Shown one piece after another: positions 36,034 to 44,664 of a stretch of DNA of 64,000 bases. Below the pieces are notes generated by a model. It saw only the letters and a list, made by a program, of their open reading frames with translations. It had not been told where the DNA came from and made no database searches. How positions within the stretch are numbered: the first letter of the stretch is position 1; each line of letters starts with the position of its first letter. This DNA comes from Anaerolineae bacterium (GTDB lineage Bacteria > Chloroflexota > Anaerolineae > Promineifilales > Promineifilaceae): contig JAHDWK010000002.1 of assembly GCA_023382655.1 (NCBI GenBank), positions 310,001 through 374,000 of the forward strand, read 5' to 3'. Both the position numbers and the translations under genes were made by a program.

Positions 36034-37212
36034 ATGCAAATTCTCTTCTTATCACGTTGGTTTCCTTATCCCCCTCACAACGGCTCAAAATTGCGCATCT
36101 TGAACCTGCTGCGGGCGCTGGCTTCGCGCCACGAAGTCACCCTCATCAGCTTCAACGATCAGCCCGAAAAGGAAGCCGATCTCTCTGGATTGGCCGCTAT
36201 TTGCCGCGATGTACACGTTATTCCCTGGCGGCCATATAACCCGGATAGCGGCCGTGCCCGGCTCGGTTTTTTCAACACGACGCCCCGCTTTATTATGGAT
36301 ACATTTTCGCCAGAGATGAAAAGCTGCATTGAGGAGGTATTGGCACACGGCCGTACCGAGCTCATTATCGCTTCCCAGATTGACATGGCCGCCTATTTTG
36401 CCACTTTTGGCAATGTACCGGCGCTGTTTGAAGAAGCCGAAGTGGGCACATTATATGAACAGTTCATTCACGCCCGTTCACTAAAAAACAAAGCCCGATA
36501 CGGCCTGACCTGGGGCAAACATCGCTACTTTTTGCAACAAGTATTAGCCCATTTCCGCGCCTGCACGGTGGTTTCGGCGCGGGAAAAAGAACTACTGGCT
36601 ACGGCTGTCACCCCCCATACCCCCATCACCATCATCCCCAACTGCATTGACCTGGCTGACTATGGGGATGTGCACGAAACGGCCGTGCCCCATACCCTCA
36701 TCTTCACCGGCGCCTTTACCTACCAGCCTAACTACGAAGCGATGGTCTGGTTCCTGGAAAAGGTGTGGCCGCATGTACTCGCCCGCATCCCAGACGCGCA
36801 GCTTACCATCACCGGCAACCATGCCGATCTGCCGCTGCCCACCACCCACCATGTGACCCTGACCGGTTTTGTGGATGATGTACGGCCGTATATTGTCCGC
36901 GCCTGGGCCAGCCTGGTGCCCATCTGGACGGGCGGTGGCACCCGCCTGAAAATTCTGGAAGCAATGGCGCTGGGTACACCCGTCATCGCTACCGGCAAAG
37001 GGGCGGAAGGGCTGGACGCTGTGCCCGGTAAGCATTTGTTGGTGGCCGATGCGGCGGAGGATTATGCCACGGCCGTGATTCAGCTATTGCAAAACGCCAC
37101 GTTACGCCATACCATCAGTCAGAATGCGGCCATTTTTGTAGCCGAACGATATAACTGGTCGGTGGTAGCGCCTCGTTTCTTAGAAGTTGTAGAACGGGCC
37201 GCTCAAGGGTAA
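36034..37212 (+). CDS. Glycosyltransferase family 4
   Basis: The start is ATG 36034 (MQILFLSRWFPYPPHNG), since the longer frame from 35920 only overlaps the previous gene. The 392-residue protein opens with the PYPPxxG loop shared with the GT4 proteins at 49072 and 51595. The donor half holds LIFTGAFTYQPNYEAMVWFLEKV and GGGTRLKILEAMALGTPVIATGKGAEG, giving the EX7E-like site. This GxGTRxKxxEAMA subgroup is common in exopolysaccharide loci. Donor sugar unknown. Confidence 0.87.
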   Translation: MQILFLSRWFPYPPHNGSKLRILNLLRALASRHEVTLISFNDQPEKEADLSGLAAICRDVHVIPWRPYNPDSGRARLGFFNTTPRFIMDTFSPEMKSCIEEVLAHGRTELIIASQIDMAAYFATFGNVPALFEEAEVGTLYEQFIHARSLKNKARYGLTWGKHRYFLQQVLAHFRACTVVSAREKELLATAVTPHTPITIIPNCIDLADYGDVHETAVPHTLIFTGAFTYQPNYEAMVWFLEKVWPHVLARIPDAQLTITGNHADLPLPTTHHVTLTGFVDDVRPYIVRAWASLVPIWTGGGTRLKILEAMALGTPVIATGKGAEGLDAVPGKHLLVADAAEDYATAVIQLLQNATLRHTISQNAAIFVAERYNWSVVAPRFLEVVERAAQG

Positions 37213-37250
37213 GCGGCCCTGGCTTATAATCCAGCCCAAGAGAACCGGAC

Positions 37251-38672
37251 ATGTCTCAATTGCGCGCAATAACAGATGATCCCCGCCACTGGTTAGCCCT
37301 GAACTTGTGGTGGTTGCGTTGGCCGGTCGCCCTGCTGGTGTTGGTGATGGTGGCCGGATTGGCTTTTGTGGTCAACGGCCGTAGCGCCACGCTCCTACTC
37401 ATCCTCCTCATTGCCTTACCCGCTGCGCTAATTGGCAGCTACGCGATGCTGCGTTGGATGGCGCTCGGTTTCATTCTCCTGCCGCTGGCCAACATGCTGG
37501 TTCCCTTTTCCATCGGTACCGGCAGTGCTACCAGCATCAATGCTACCATACTGCTCATCATGGGTATGACCGGCCTCTGGTTGTTTGACATGATCAACCA
37601 CCAGCGCCACATCTGGCTGCACAAATCGCGCCCTATTCTGCCTTTGCTGCTCATGCTGGTATTTGCCACTATCGCCTTTTTAGTCGGGCAGTTATCCTGG
37701 TTTTTAGTGCCCGGCGCTTCACTTCCCGCCCAAATTGGCGGTCTGGCTATCTTTTTTATCAGCGCCTGTGCCTTCTTGCTGGCTGCCCATCATTTCCACA
37801 ACATCCGCTGGCTGGAGTGGGCCGTTTGGGTGTTTATTATTGTCGGTGCGCTCTTTGTGGTGCCTGCGGCGCTTTCGCCGACGCTGCTGCGTCAGGTCAG
37901 CCGGTTTATTCAGGTCGGTAGTTATAGCAGCCAGTTCTGGACATGGTTTATTCTCCTCACCTTGAGCCAGGCCTGGCTCAACCATAAACTGCCCAAAGGG
38001 GCACGGGTCGCTCTGTTGGGATTATGCGCCAGCGCCCTTTATATCGTCCTGGTGAAGGAATTTGATTGGAAGTCTGGCTGGATACCGCCCCTGGTAGGCA
38101 TTGCCGCCATGCTGGTGCTTTATTCCTGGAAATTCCTGGCCCTGATGGGTATTGGTGGCTTAATTGCGCTGCCGACGCTTATCGCCCGCCTGATTGCCGG
38201 TGATGAATACAGCTATAGCACCCGTGTAGACGCCTGGATCATTCTCGGCGAAATCATCAAGGTGAACCCCGTCTTTGGGTTGGGGCCGGCCAACTATTAT
38301 TGGTATACTCCGCTTTACGCCATACGCGGTTATGCCGTCGAATTCAACTCGCACAACCAGTATATTGATTTGTTGGCGCAAATTGGCATTTTGGGCACGG
38401 CCGCGGTCCTCTGGTTTTTTGTCGAAGTCGGTTGGGTGGGGTGGCGGCTGCTGAAGGTTGTGCCCGATGGTTTCCCCAAAGCCTACGTGTATGGCGCTTC
38501 AGGTGGATTCGCGGCCACCGTTGCCGCCGGCATGTTGGGCGACTGGTTCCTCCCCTTTGTCTACAACGTGGGCATGGTGGGTATGCGCTCCACCATTTTA
38601 CCCTGGGTCTTTTTAGGTGCGTTGGTAGCCATGGAGCAGATGTACCTGCGGCCAGTGAACGGTAATCGGTAA
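37251..38672 (+). CDS. O-antigen polymerase/ligase family membrane protein
   Basis: The protein has 473 residues with about eleven membrane helices and a large periplasmic loop near residues 320-370. That loop carries VNPVFGLGPANYYWYTP and NSHNQYIDLLAQIGILG, the GxGPxN...HNxYLxLLxExG pattern of Wzy/WaaL proteins. It may polymerise lipid-linked repeat units or ligate finished chains; sequence alone does not decide. The last codons (GNR) and the TAA stop are made of the TAATCGG repeat that begins here. Confidence 0.85.
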   Translation: MSQLRAITDDPRHWLALNLWWLRWPVALLVLVMVAGLAFVVNGRSATLLLILLIALPAALIGSYAMLRWMALGFILLPLANMLVPFSIGTGSATSINATILLIMGMTGLWLFDMINHQRHIWLHKSRPILPLLLMLVFATIAFLVGQLSWFLVPGASLPAQIGGLAIFFISACAFLLAAHHFHNIRWLEWAVWVFIIVGALFVVPAALSPTLLRQVSRFIQVGSYSSQFWTWFILLTLSQAWLNHKLPKGARVALLGLCASALYIVLVKEFDWKSGWIPPLVGIAAMLVLYSWKFLALMGIGGLIALPTLIARLIAGDEYSYSTRVDAWIILGEIIKVNPVFGLGPANYYWYTPLYAIRGYAVEFNSHNQYIDLLAQIGILGTAAVLWFFVEVGWVGWRLLKVVPDGFPKAYVYGASGGFAATVAAGMLGDWFLPFVYNVGMVGMRSTILPWVFLGALVAMEQMYLRPVNGNR

Positions 38673-38735
38673 TCGGTAATCGGTTATCGGTAAGGTTGAT
38701 TACCGATTACCGTTCACTGATTACCGATTACCGTT
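38658..38735. repeat. Heptamer repeat block B
   Basis: Units of GGTAATC run in one direction (38658-38692), then as the complement CCGATTA (38699-38733). The block starts inside the O-antigen polymerase C-terminus, gives its stop codon, and ends directly at the stop of the minus-strand gene. Positions 38702-38733 are a perfect reverse complement of 42269-42300. The two-fold symmetry could also fold as a bidirectional terminator between converging genes. Confidence 0.9.
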
Positions 38736-40160
38736 TCATTCTCCCCACGTCACCACCAGGGTGGGTATTCCCTCCATATCGGCATCCGAAGAGTAAAAGT
38801 ATTTGCCGCTGTGCAGGGCGCTGTCTGTGGAGTACAGTATCAGACGTAAGGGAGCGCCTGTTTCGTAAGCACGGGCTACCGCGCCGCTGATGTTCCAGGT
38901 GCGGGGAATACCGGGCCAACCGGGAAAGCTGGGCAGTGGCTCCACACGCGTTACCGTGAAATTCTCCACCGCTAAAGGTGCATTGTTCCAGGTAATTGTC
39001 TGCTCGGTCCAACTCTCACCGGCCGTGAGAACATGGATGAGGGAATCTCCTGCCTGTGCCGGCTGGGAGTTACCAAAATGATTGAAGGTCAGGTTGGCGG
39101 AGATGATCTCTTTGCCGGCTGGAATCTGCTCCAGGGGGAAGGTGATGTAAATTTTGGACAGGCAAGGCCAGTCGCCCAGGTTGGCCTGGTTTTGTACGTT
39201 GAGTTGGTCGCGGTTGGGGCGATTGTAATGATTGGCGTCGCCCCAGCCGTTGAAAAAGTTCGGGTTATATGGCTCACCACAATCAAAATAACCACCCACT
39301 TGAGCGTCGGTGACAACGGCCCCATTCAAGCCGTGTTTGATCGTGGTGGTGCCCTGGGGCGTAGCCGGGGAAGAGTAGGTGGGCAGGCCAAAACGCAGTT
39401 GGCCCCAGGTGGCCGGTTGGGTGTTATTCATATTTTCCGGCCAGACCTGGTTGGGGACGATGGGGGGGCCATTTTGGCTGTCGCGGTCATGCACGGCCGT
39501 GGCCAGCCCCCACACCACGCCTTCCGACGGCCGTCCGGCCAACCCCAGGCTGGCAAAAGGAATGGTAAAGTTCACCGTCCAGCCACGATCATCCCCATTG
39601 TTATTGTTGTTGACGGCCACGCCAACCCACCCGGCCAATGACGTAAACGGCACGTTGGCCTGCGCCCAACCGGCCCCATTCCCCCGGTAAGCCACCTGAT
39701 AATTGGTGCGGTCTTGTGGTGGGTTATTCAGTTGGGCCACGAAACGGTAGCTATTGCTGTCCGGGGCATTGCCGATATTCCCGTCCAAGTCCAGATGAAT
39801 GGTAGCCGCATCCCACTCGGTCAGACTATTGGTTGTGGGGGTATCGTCATACCAGGTGTGGCGGTCAAAGATGTGCAGCGTGAGATAGAGGTTGGTGTCA
39901 TCATACACCAACCGGGCATCGGCGTAGTTGTTGGTGGGGTCTACCCGGCCAAACCAGAAGATACTGCGGCGGGGCAGGGTGGTGATAGTATCATACGGCA
40001 CATTGATCCGGCGCGCGGCGGCCAGATTCTCTGGTTTGACGATGAGGGGCAGGTAGACAACTCCGCCGCCGGTTGGGGTTTGGGGGGCAGCGAAGAGGGT
40101 CACGGCCGTGACCAACACAACCAGCAACACGCCCCACATGGACACAATTTTCTTCTTCAT
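38736..40160 (-). CDS. Secreted sugar-binding-type protein (CBM9-like plus DNRLRE-like domains)
   Basis: The 474-residue protein has a signal peptide (residues 1-25) and then a VVYLPLIVK motif like those of two other exported proteins here. Residues about 45-255 resemble family-9 carbohydrate-binding/DOMON modules (YADARLVYDDTNLYLTLHIFD, EWDAATIHLDLDGN). Residues about 270-474 resemble a DNRLRE domain (IYITFPLEQIP, TWNNAPLAVENF, YSSDADMEGIPTLVVTW). Its leader CAGGAGCAGAAT is nearly identical to that of the PQQ protein at 2692. It is the only minus-strand gene inside the glycan locus. A role in holding glycan at the surface is inference. Confidence 0.75.
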   Translation of the reverse strand: MKKKIVSMWGVLLVVLVTAVTLFAAPQTPTGGGVVYLPLIVKPENLAAARRINVPYDTITTLPRRSIFWFGRVDPTNNYADARLVYDDTNLYLTLHIFDRHTWYDDTPTTNSLTEWDAATIHLDLDGNIGNAPDSNSYRFVAQLNNPPQDRTNYQVAYRGNGAGWAQANVPFTSLAGWVGVAVNNNNNGDDRGWTVNFTIPFASLGLAGRPSEGVVWGLATAVHDRDSQNGPPIVPNQVWPENMNNTQPATWGQLRFGLPTYSSPATPQGTTTIKHGLNGAVVTDAQVGGYFDCGEPYNPNFFNGWGDANHYNRPNRDQLNVQNQANLGDWPCLSKIYITFPLEQIPAGKEIISANLTFNHFGNSQPAQAGDSLIHVLTAGESWTEQTITWNNAPLAVENFTVTRVEPLPSFPGWPGIPRTWNISGAVARAYETGAPLRLILYSTDSALHSGKYFYSSDADMEGIPTLVVTWGE

Positions 40161-40188
40161 ATCTTTATTCTGCTCCTGTTAGCTGTTT

Positions 40189-40214
40189 GTAGTAGGCGAT
40201 AAATCGCCTACTAC
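40189..40214. repeat. Palindrome GTAGTAGGCGAT, copy 1
   Basis: Arms 40189-40200 and 40203-40214 are perfect complements over 12 bp with a 2-nt centre. A longer relative (TTTGTAGTAGG... CCTACTACAAA) lies at 61022-61082. It sits in the intergenic region upstream of the minus-strand gene start. The rest of 40161-40427 has copy 3 of the ACCTGACAGG element and no gene. Confidence 0.8.
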
Positions 40215-40337
40215 GAACCTCTTACTTAATGGACTTTGCAAGTTGACCCTATAAAATTAGCCCGTGACATGATACTGGCAAACCCAATTTGCCAACTAAT
40301 TGTCACATGGTACTTTCTTCTCATAAGTAACCGTTCA

Positions 40338-40397
40338 GACCTGACAGGTTTTTATCAACTTGATTTGAAACCCCATGAGTCAAAAACCTGTCAGGTC
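40338..40397. repeat. Dispersed inverted repeat, ACCTGACAGGTTTTT family, copy 3
   Basis: Arms 40338-40353 and 40382-40397 repeat the 16-bp arm sequence of 4541-4556 exactly. The 28-nt loop, read in the opposite orientation, shares a GTTTCAA...AAGTTGA stretch with copy 1, so this is a real repeat family rather than two chance hairpins. It ends 30 bp before the carrier-protein start. Confidence 0.85.
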
Positions 40398-40427
40398 TTC
40401 ATAAAACTATTTCAGGTGGAATTCAAA

Positions 40428-40673
40428 ATGGATGTAAAAGATCAAATTAAAAAATATATTGCCGAAAATTTCCTGTTTAGCAGCAATGGTTTTTCCCTTG
40501 ACGACGACGAGTCGTTTTTAGAAGCCGGGGTGGTGGATTCGCTGGGGGTGATGGAACTGGTCTCCTTTGTTGAAGAAAGTTTCCATGTGCAAGTTGCCGA
40601 TGATGATATTGTCCCGGACAACTTTGACAGCGTAGACAACCTGGCTGCCTATATCACCCGCCGCGCCAATTAA
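40428..40673 (+). CDS. Acyl carrier protein 3
   Basis: The start is the ATG at 40428 with CAGGTGGA upstream; the longer frame from 40236 runs through a repeat and is rejected. The 81-residue protein has the canonical attachment site at S38 (EAGVVDSLGVMEL) and the third helix DDDIVPDNFDSVDNLAAYI. It is followed by an AMP ligase and an asparagine synthase. That order is familiar from exosortase-A (PEP-CTERM/EPS) loci. It is not close to the NSLG carriers at 30687 and 32593. Its stop codon lies in an AATTAACAATT repeat. Confidence 0.88.
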   Translation: MDVKDQIKKYIAENFLFSSNGFSLDDDESFLEAGVVDSLGVMELVSFVEESFHVQVADDDIVPDNFDSVDNLAAYITRRAN

Positions 40674-40707
40674 CAATTAGCAATTAACAATTGCCAATTG
40701 ACAATTT
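40670..40707. repeat. AATTAACAATTGCCAATT-type short repeat
   Basis: The gap between carrier and ligase is made of overlapping CAATTA/CAATTG units that are self-complementary. It contains the carrier stop codon and leaves the ligase without a clear ribosome site. It is a different sequence class from the TAATCGG blocks but has the same habit of lying at gene borders. Confidence 0.7.
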
Positions 40708-40717
40708 TTCTTTCCCT

Positions 40718-42268
40718 ATGACCTTTCAACATGCCCTCATGGTGCAAGATTTCTTGGAAAACAGCACAGACCGCACGCCGGATAAAGAGGCGTTGATCTG
40801 TGGCAACGACCGGCTGACCTATGCCCAGGTAGATGCAATGGCGAACCGCTTTGCCCATTACCTGCGTGCTAACGGTATTGGCCGGGGTGATCGCGTGATT
40901 TTGTATTTGCCCAATGCGGTGGAATTGGCGGTGGGAATTTTTGGCGTCTTGAAGGCCGGTGGCGTTTTCGTGGCGGTGAACCACACGACCAAAGAAGACA
41001 AGCTGCTCTACATGACCAACAACTGCCGCGCCAGCGCCATTGTCGCTCGCGGCCGTGACGCCGACATGATCCAGCAAGTAATGGCCGATGCCCCCTCCCT
41101 CAAATTTGCCGTGTTGACCGAACGGAAAGCGGCCGAAGCGGCCAAAAGCCACGAACGCATGGTGGCCTGGGAGACAATTCAAGCCGACTGCCCGGAGACA
41201 CGGCCGTCGCGCCTGGGCATTGACCGCGATTTAGCCTGCCTCATCTACACCTCCGGCAGCACCGGCGAACCAAAGGGGGTCATGTCCGCCCACCACAACG
41301 TCGTTTTTGCTGCCTCCTCGATCATTCATTACCTGCAAAACGTGCCCGAAGACATCGTCATCGTCATGTCGCCGCTCTCCTTTGACTATGGCCTTTATCA
41401 GTTGTTGATGGTCTTCAAATTTGGCGGCACCTTGATTTTGGAAAAAGGGTTTACCTACCCGGCGCAGATTTTGCAGTTGATGGCCAAAGAAAAAGTGACC
41501 GGCTTCCCCGGTGTACCTACCATTTTTGCCCTGCTGTTGCAAATAGATTTGAGCGGGTATGATTTGAGCAGCCTGCGCTACATCACCAACACGGCCGCCG
41601 CCCTACCCCCCAGCCACATTCAAAAAATCGGCGAGATTTTCCCCTGGGCCACCATGTACTCCATGTACGGCCTGACGGAAACGAAGCGCACCCTTTACCT
41701 GCCGCCGGAACAGTTGAAAACCCGGCCCGGCTCCGTGGGTATTGCCATTCCGGGCACGGAAGTGTGGCTGGAAGATGACAATGGCGCCCGGCTTGGCCCT
41801 GGCGAGATTGGCGAACTGGTGGTGCGTGGCGGCCATGTGATGATGGGCTATTGGGAGCGGCCGGACGCCACCGCCCAACGCTACCGCCCCGGCCCTATTC
41901 CCGGCGAGTGGGTCTGTTACAGTGGCGACCTCTTCCGCATGGATGACGAAGGCTATCTCTACTTTGTCGGCCGTAAGGATGACATCATCAAGAGTCGCGG
42001 CGAAAAGGTCGCGCCGAAGGAAGTGGAGAATGTGCTGTACAGTCTGCCGGGGGTGACGGAAACGGCCGTCATCGGCATCCCTGATCCCATCCTCGGCCAG
42101 GCCATTAAAGCCATCCTGGTGGTGCCCGACGGCGGCCTGACGGAGCGGGAAGTGCTGGCTTACTGCAAAGCCCACCTGGAAGATTTCATGGTGCCGCAAT
42201 TTGTGGAGTTCCGCGACGAACTGCCCAAAACGAGCAGCGGCAAGATTAAAAAGACAGACCTTTCTTGA
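40718..42268 (+). CDS. AMP-forming acyl ligase, exosortase-A-locus type
   Basis: The start is uncertain; ATG 40718 (MTFQHALMVQDFLEN) is used and 40739 is possible. The protein has 516 residues. Motifs are YTSGSTGEPKGVM near 184, PLSFDYGLYQLLMVF near 218, MYGLTETKR, YSGDLFRMDDEGYLYFVGRKDD, and the C-terminal catalytic Lys in TSSGKIKKTDL. From memory the FDYGL block is characteristic of the ligases found with carrier proteins in XrtA/PEP-CTERM polysaccharide loci. It likely activates an acid and loads the carrier at 40428. It is a different clade from the proline-type ligase at 26507. Confidence 0.82.
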   Translation: MTFQHALMVQDFLENSTDRTPDKEALICGNDRLTYAQVDAMANRFAHYLRANGIGRGDRVILYLPNAVELAVGIFGVLKAGGVFVAVNHTTKEDKLLYMTNNCRASAIVARGRDADMIQQVMADAPSLKFAVLTERKAAEAAKSHERMVAWETIQADCPETRPSRLGIDRDLACLIYTSGSTGEPKGVMSAHHNVVFAASSIIHYLQNVPEDIVIVMSPLSFDYGLYQLLMVFKFGGTLILEKGFTYPAQILQLMAKEKVTGFPGVPTIFALLLQIDLSGYDLSSLRYITNTAAALPPSHIQKIGEIFPWATMYSMYGLTETKRTLYLPPEQLKTRPGSVGIAIPGTEVWLEDDNGARLGPGEIGELVVRGGHVMMGYWERPDATAQRYRPGPIPGEWVCYSGDLFRMDDEGYLYFVGRKDDIIKSRGEKVAPKEVENVLYSLPGVTETAVIGIPDPILGQAIKAILVVPDGGLTEREVLAYCKAHLEDFMVPQFVEFRDELPKTSSGKIKKTDLS

Positions 42269-42352
42269 CGGTAATCGGTAATCAGTGAACGGTAATCGGT
42301 GGCCTTACCGATAACCGATAACCGATTACCGATAACCGATTACGGATCACCA
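42269..42352. repeat. Heptamer repeat block C
   Basis: GGTAATC units (42269-42300) and then CCGATAA/CCGATTA units (42316-42346) fill the gap between the ligase and asparagine synthase genes. Positions 42269-42300 are the exact 32-bp inverted copy of 38702-38733. Blocks B and C therefore form inverted repeats around 3.5 kb holding the minus-strand gene, the carrier and the ligase. Confidence 0.9.
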
Positions 42353-42354
42353 AA

Positions 42355-44358
42355 ATGTGCGGAATCGTTGGCATACACAATCTCTCCCAAAACCCACCCC
42401 TGGAGCCGGCGCAGTTAAACGCCATGCTGGGTATGATCCGCCATCGCGGGCCGGATCAGTATGGCACATACATTTTCCAGGACAAGCAGTCTGGGTTGGC
42501 TATGGGCAGCACCCGCCTGAGCATCATTGACCTGAGCGGCGGCCAACAGCCCATTGGCAATGAAGAGGGCACGGCCTGGATTGTGTTTAATGGCGAGATT
42601 TATAACTATGTGGAGCTGCGGCCGGTTTTAGAACAACTCGGCCACCAATTCCAGACCGACTCCGACACCGAAGTCATTCTCCACGCCTACGAAGAGTACG
42701 GCCCGGACTGTGTGAACCACCTCAACGGGCAGTTTGCCTTTGCCATTTGGGACGAACGCAAACGGCGGTTGTTTATTGCACGGGATCGGCCGGGCATTCG
42801 GCCGGTTTATTATGCCGTGCGCGACGGCGTTCTCTTCTTCGCCTCGGAAATGAAGGCGTTTTTTGCCGACGGCCGTGTGCAGCCGGAAATTGATCCCGTT
42901 GCCCTGGATCAGATTTTCACTTTCTGGAGCCCCATCCAACCACGCACCATCTTCAAAGATGTATTTACCCTGCCGCCCGGCCATCATATGCTGGTGGAAA
43001 ACGGCCGTATCCACATCACCCCCTACTGGCAGCCATCCTTCCCACCAGCAGGCACGGAAAACGGATTACGGATGACGCTTGACGAAGCCGCCCAACAGTT
43101 GCGCGAGCTATTGATAGACGCCACCCAAATCCGCCTGCGGGCGGACGTGCCGGTAGGCGCGTACCTGAGCGGCGGGTTGGATTCCTCATCTACGGCGGCG
43201 CTGGTTCACCATTACACAGGCAACCGGCTAGAAACCTTCTCCATCGCCTTCACCGACGCTGCCTACGACGAAAGCGAATACCAGTGGCAGATGGCGAAAC
43301 ATTTGGGCACACACCACAACCTGATCACCTGCTCACACGAAGATATTGGTCGTGTGTTTCCGCACGTCATCTGGCACACCGAAATGCCGATTATGCGCAC
43401 CTCGCCCGCGCCGCTCTATTTGCTCTCTGACCTGGTACACAGCCACAACTTCAAGGTGGTGCTGACCGGCGAGGGAGCGGACGAATTTTTGGGTGGCTAT
43501 AACATTTTCAAAGAGGCCAAAATTCGCCGTTTTTGGGCGCGGCAGCCGGAGTCGGTCTTACGGCCGTCCCTCCTGCACAAGCTCTACCCCTACATCAGCG
43601 GCCTGCAAAACGACGCCTATCTGCGCAAATTCTTTGGACAGGGGTTAAGCGATGTGAACAGCCCGGATTATTCACACGCGATACGGTGGCACAACAACGG
43701 CCGTACCAAACGAGTCTTCCTGCCCGACCTGTGCGCCGCCATCCCCGATGTGTCGCCGCTCGATCAAATCAAACTGCCGGACGGTTTTGCGGAATGGAGC
43801 GGGTTGGCGCAGGCGCAATACCTGGAAATCACCATCTTCCTGGCCGAGTACCTGCTCAATTCCCAGGGCGACCGCATGGGCATGGCCCACTCCGTCGAGG
43901 GGCGTTTCCCCTTCCTGGATCATCGCGTGATTGAGTTTGCCGCCCAACTGCCGCCGCAGTACAAACTGCGGGGGCTGGACGAAAAGCACATCCTCAAGCG
44001 GGCCATGCGTGACCTGCTGCCGGACGAAATATGGAATCGCCCCAAACGGCCGTATCGCGCCCCCATTCACAAGAGTTTCTTCCCAGACGGCAAGCCGCTG
44101 GATTGGGTAGCCGAGGTGATGTCGCCCACCAAAGTGGCAGAGGCCGGCTGTTTCCTGCCCGACGCGGTGCAAGCTCTGGCGAAAAAGGTGGAACGTTTCG
44201 GCCAATTGGGGGAAACGGATGACATGACCCTGGCGGGTGTCCTCTCCACGCAGCTTGTCTACCAGCAGTTTGTGGCCGATTTCCGCCGCGCGGCCCCCAT
44301 TGACCCCGCCCAGGATGACATCAAACTGGTTGACCGGCGGGCAGTCATGGTCGCCTGA
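42355..44358 (+). CDS. asnB: Glutamine-dependent asparagine synthase-like amidotransferase
   Basis: The 667-residue protein has an intact glutaminase: MCGIVGI with Cys2, RHRGPD, and the FNGEIYNY block. The synthetase half holds VGAYLSGGLDSSS near residue 262 and GEGADEFLGGYN. It keeps every key residue missing from its relative at 16831. Members in exopolysaccharide loci with a carrier and an AMP ligase are thought to amidate an acid in the polymer or on the carrier, and that triad is complete here (40428-44358). Free asparagine synthesis is the alternative. RDRPGIRPVYY replaces the usual RDRLGIKPLYY. Confidence 0.88.
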   Translation: MCGIVGIHNLSQNPPLEPAQLNAMLGMIRHRGPDQYGTYIFQDKQSGLAMGSTRLSIIDLSGGQQPIGNEEGTAWIVFNGEIYNYVELRPVLEQLGHQFQTDSDTEVILHAYEEYGPDCVNHLNGQFAFAIWDERKRRLFIARDRPGIRPVYYAVRDGVLFFASEMKAFFADGRVQPEIDPVALDQIFTFWSPIQPRTIFKDVFTLPPGHHMLVENGRIHITPYWQPSFPPAGTENGLRMTLDEAAQQLRELLIDATQIRLRADVPVGAYLSGGLDSSSTAALVHHYTGNRLETFSIAFTDAAYDESEYQWQMAKHLGTHHNLITCSHEDIGRVFPHVIWHTEMPIMRTSPAPLYLLSDLVHSHNFKVVLTGEGADEFLGGYNIFKEAKIRRFWARQPESVLRPSLLHKLYPYISGLQNDAYLRKFFGQGLSDVNSPDYSHAIRWHNNGRTKRVFLPDLCAAIPDVSPLDQIKLPDGFAEWSGLAQAQYLEITIFLAEYLLNSQGDRMGMAHSVEGRFPFLDHRVIEFAAQLPPQYKLRGLDEKHILKRAMRDLLPDEIWNRPKRPYRAPIHKSFFPDGKPLDWVAEVMSPTKVAEAGCFLPDAVQALAKKVERFGQLGETDDMTLAGVLSTQLVYQQFVADFRRAAPIDPAQDDIKLVDRRAVMVA

Positions 44359-44376
44359 TTAGCTTGATTTTCCAGG

Positions 44377-44403
44377 TCATTCCGAATGGAGTCTTCGGAA
44401 TGA
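44377..44403 (+). terminator. Hairpin after the asparagine synthase gene
   Basis: Arms 44377-44386 (TCATTCCGAA) and 44394-44403 pair perfectly around 7 nt, 18 bp after the stop. No T-run follows; it looks like part of a degraded TCATTCCGAA repeat that continues to about 44470. A second hairpin at 44481-44500 (AGCATAACT arms) is followed by five T and is the better terminator. Confidence 0.55.
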
Positions 44404-44480
44404 GGAATCCCGACGACTTGAACTAGGCCGATAAGATTTCTCGCCGCAGACGGCCCGAAATGACAGGTTTCTTGCCCCTC

Positions 44481-44504
44481 AGCATAACTGTAGTTATGCT
44501 TTTT
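44481..44504 (+). terminator. Intrinsic terminator-like hairpin with T-run
   Basis: Arms 44481-44489 and 44492-44500 (AGCATAACT/AGTTATGCT) with a 2-nt centre are followed by TTTTT. It lies directly before the antitoxin-like remnant at 44507, so it may also be an operator of the old toxin-antitoxin operon. Confidence 0.5.
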
Positions 44505-44506
44505 GC

Positions 44507-44593
44507 ATGAAGACAGTGATCTCTATTCCCGAACCCATTTTTGCAGCGGCTGAAGAATTAGCTGGACGGTTGGGTATGGAGCGATTGGTATAG
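44507..44593 (+). pseudogene. Remnant of a ribbon-helix-helix antitoxin
   Basis: ATG 44507 opens 28 codons: MKTVISIPEPIFAAAEELAG continuing RLGMERLV and a TAG stop. The start matches the first strand and helix of CopG/MazE-like antitoxins (MKTxISIPDxxFxxAE). The stop interrupts the conserved helix, and the sequence after it gives no continuation I recognise. It is best read as a broken antitoxin upstream of an intact HicAB pair. Confidence 0.5.
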
Positions 44594-44664
44594 ATGGGAT
44601 AAGTTTGGGAGGAATGTTCGAACTGACTCTGCCGGCATAGTGAAGCAAGGTCTGGTTGTATCGA

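Noticed and set aside
40236..40427. N-terminal extension of the third carrier protein
   Set aside because: The extra residues are encoded by the ACCTGACAGG repeat; ATG 40428 has a ribosome site and gives a normal carrier.
38658..42352. Heptamer arrays as a possible CRISPR
   Set aside because: Units are 7 bp, contiguous and without unique spacers; no cas genes nearby.
40428..44358. A complete exosortase/PEP-CTERM system
   Set aside because: Only the carrier, ligase and amidotransferase trio is present; no exosortase-like membrane protein or PEP-CTERM tail was found in the window.
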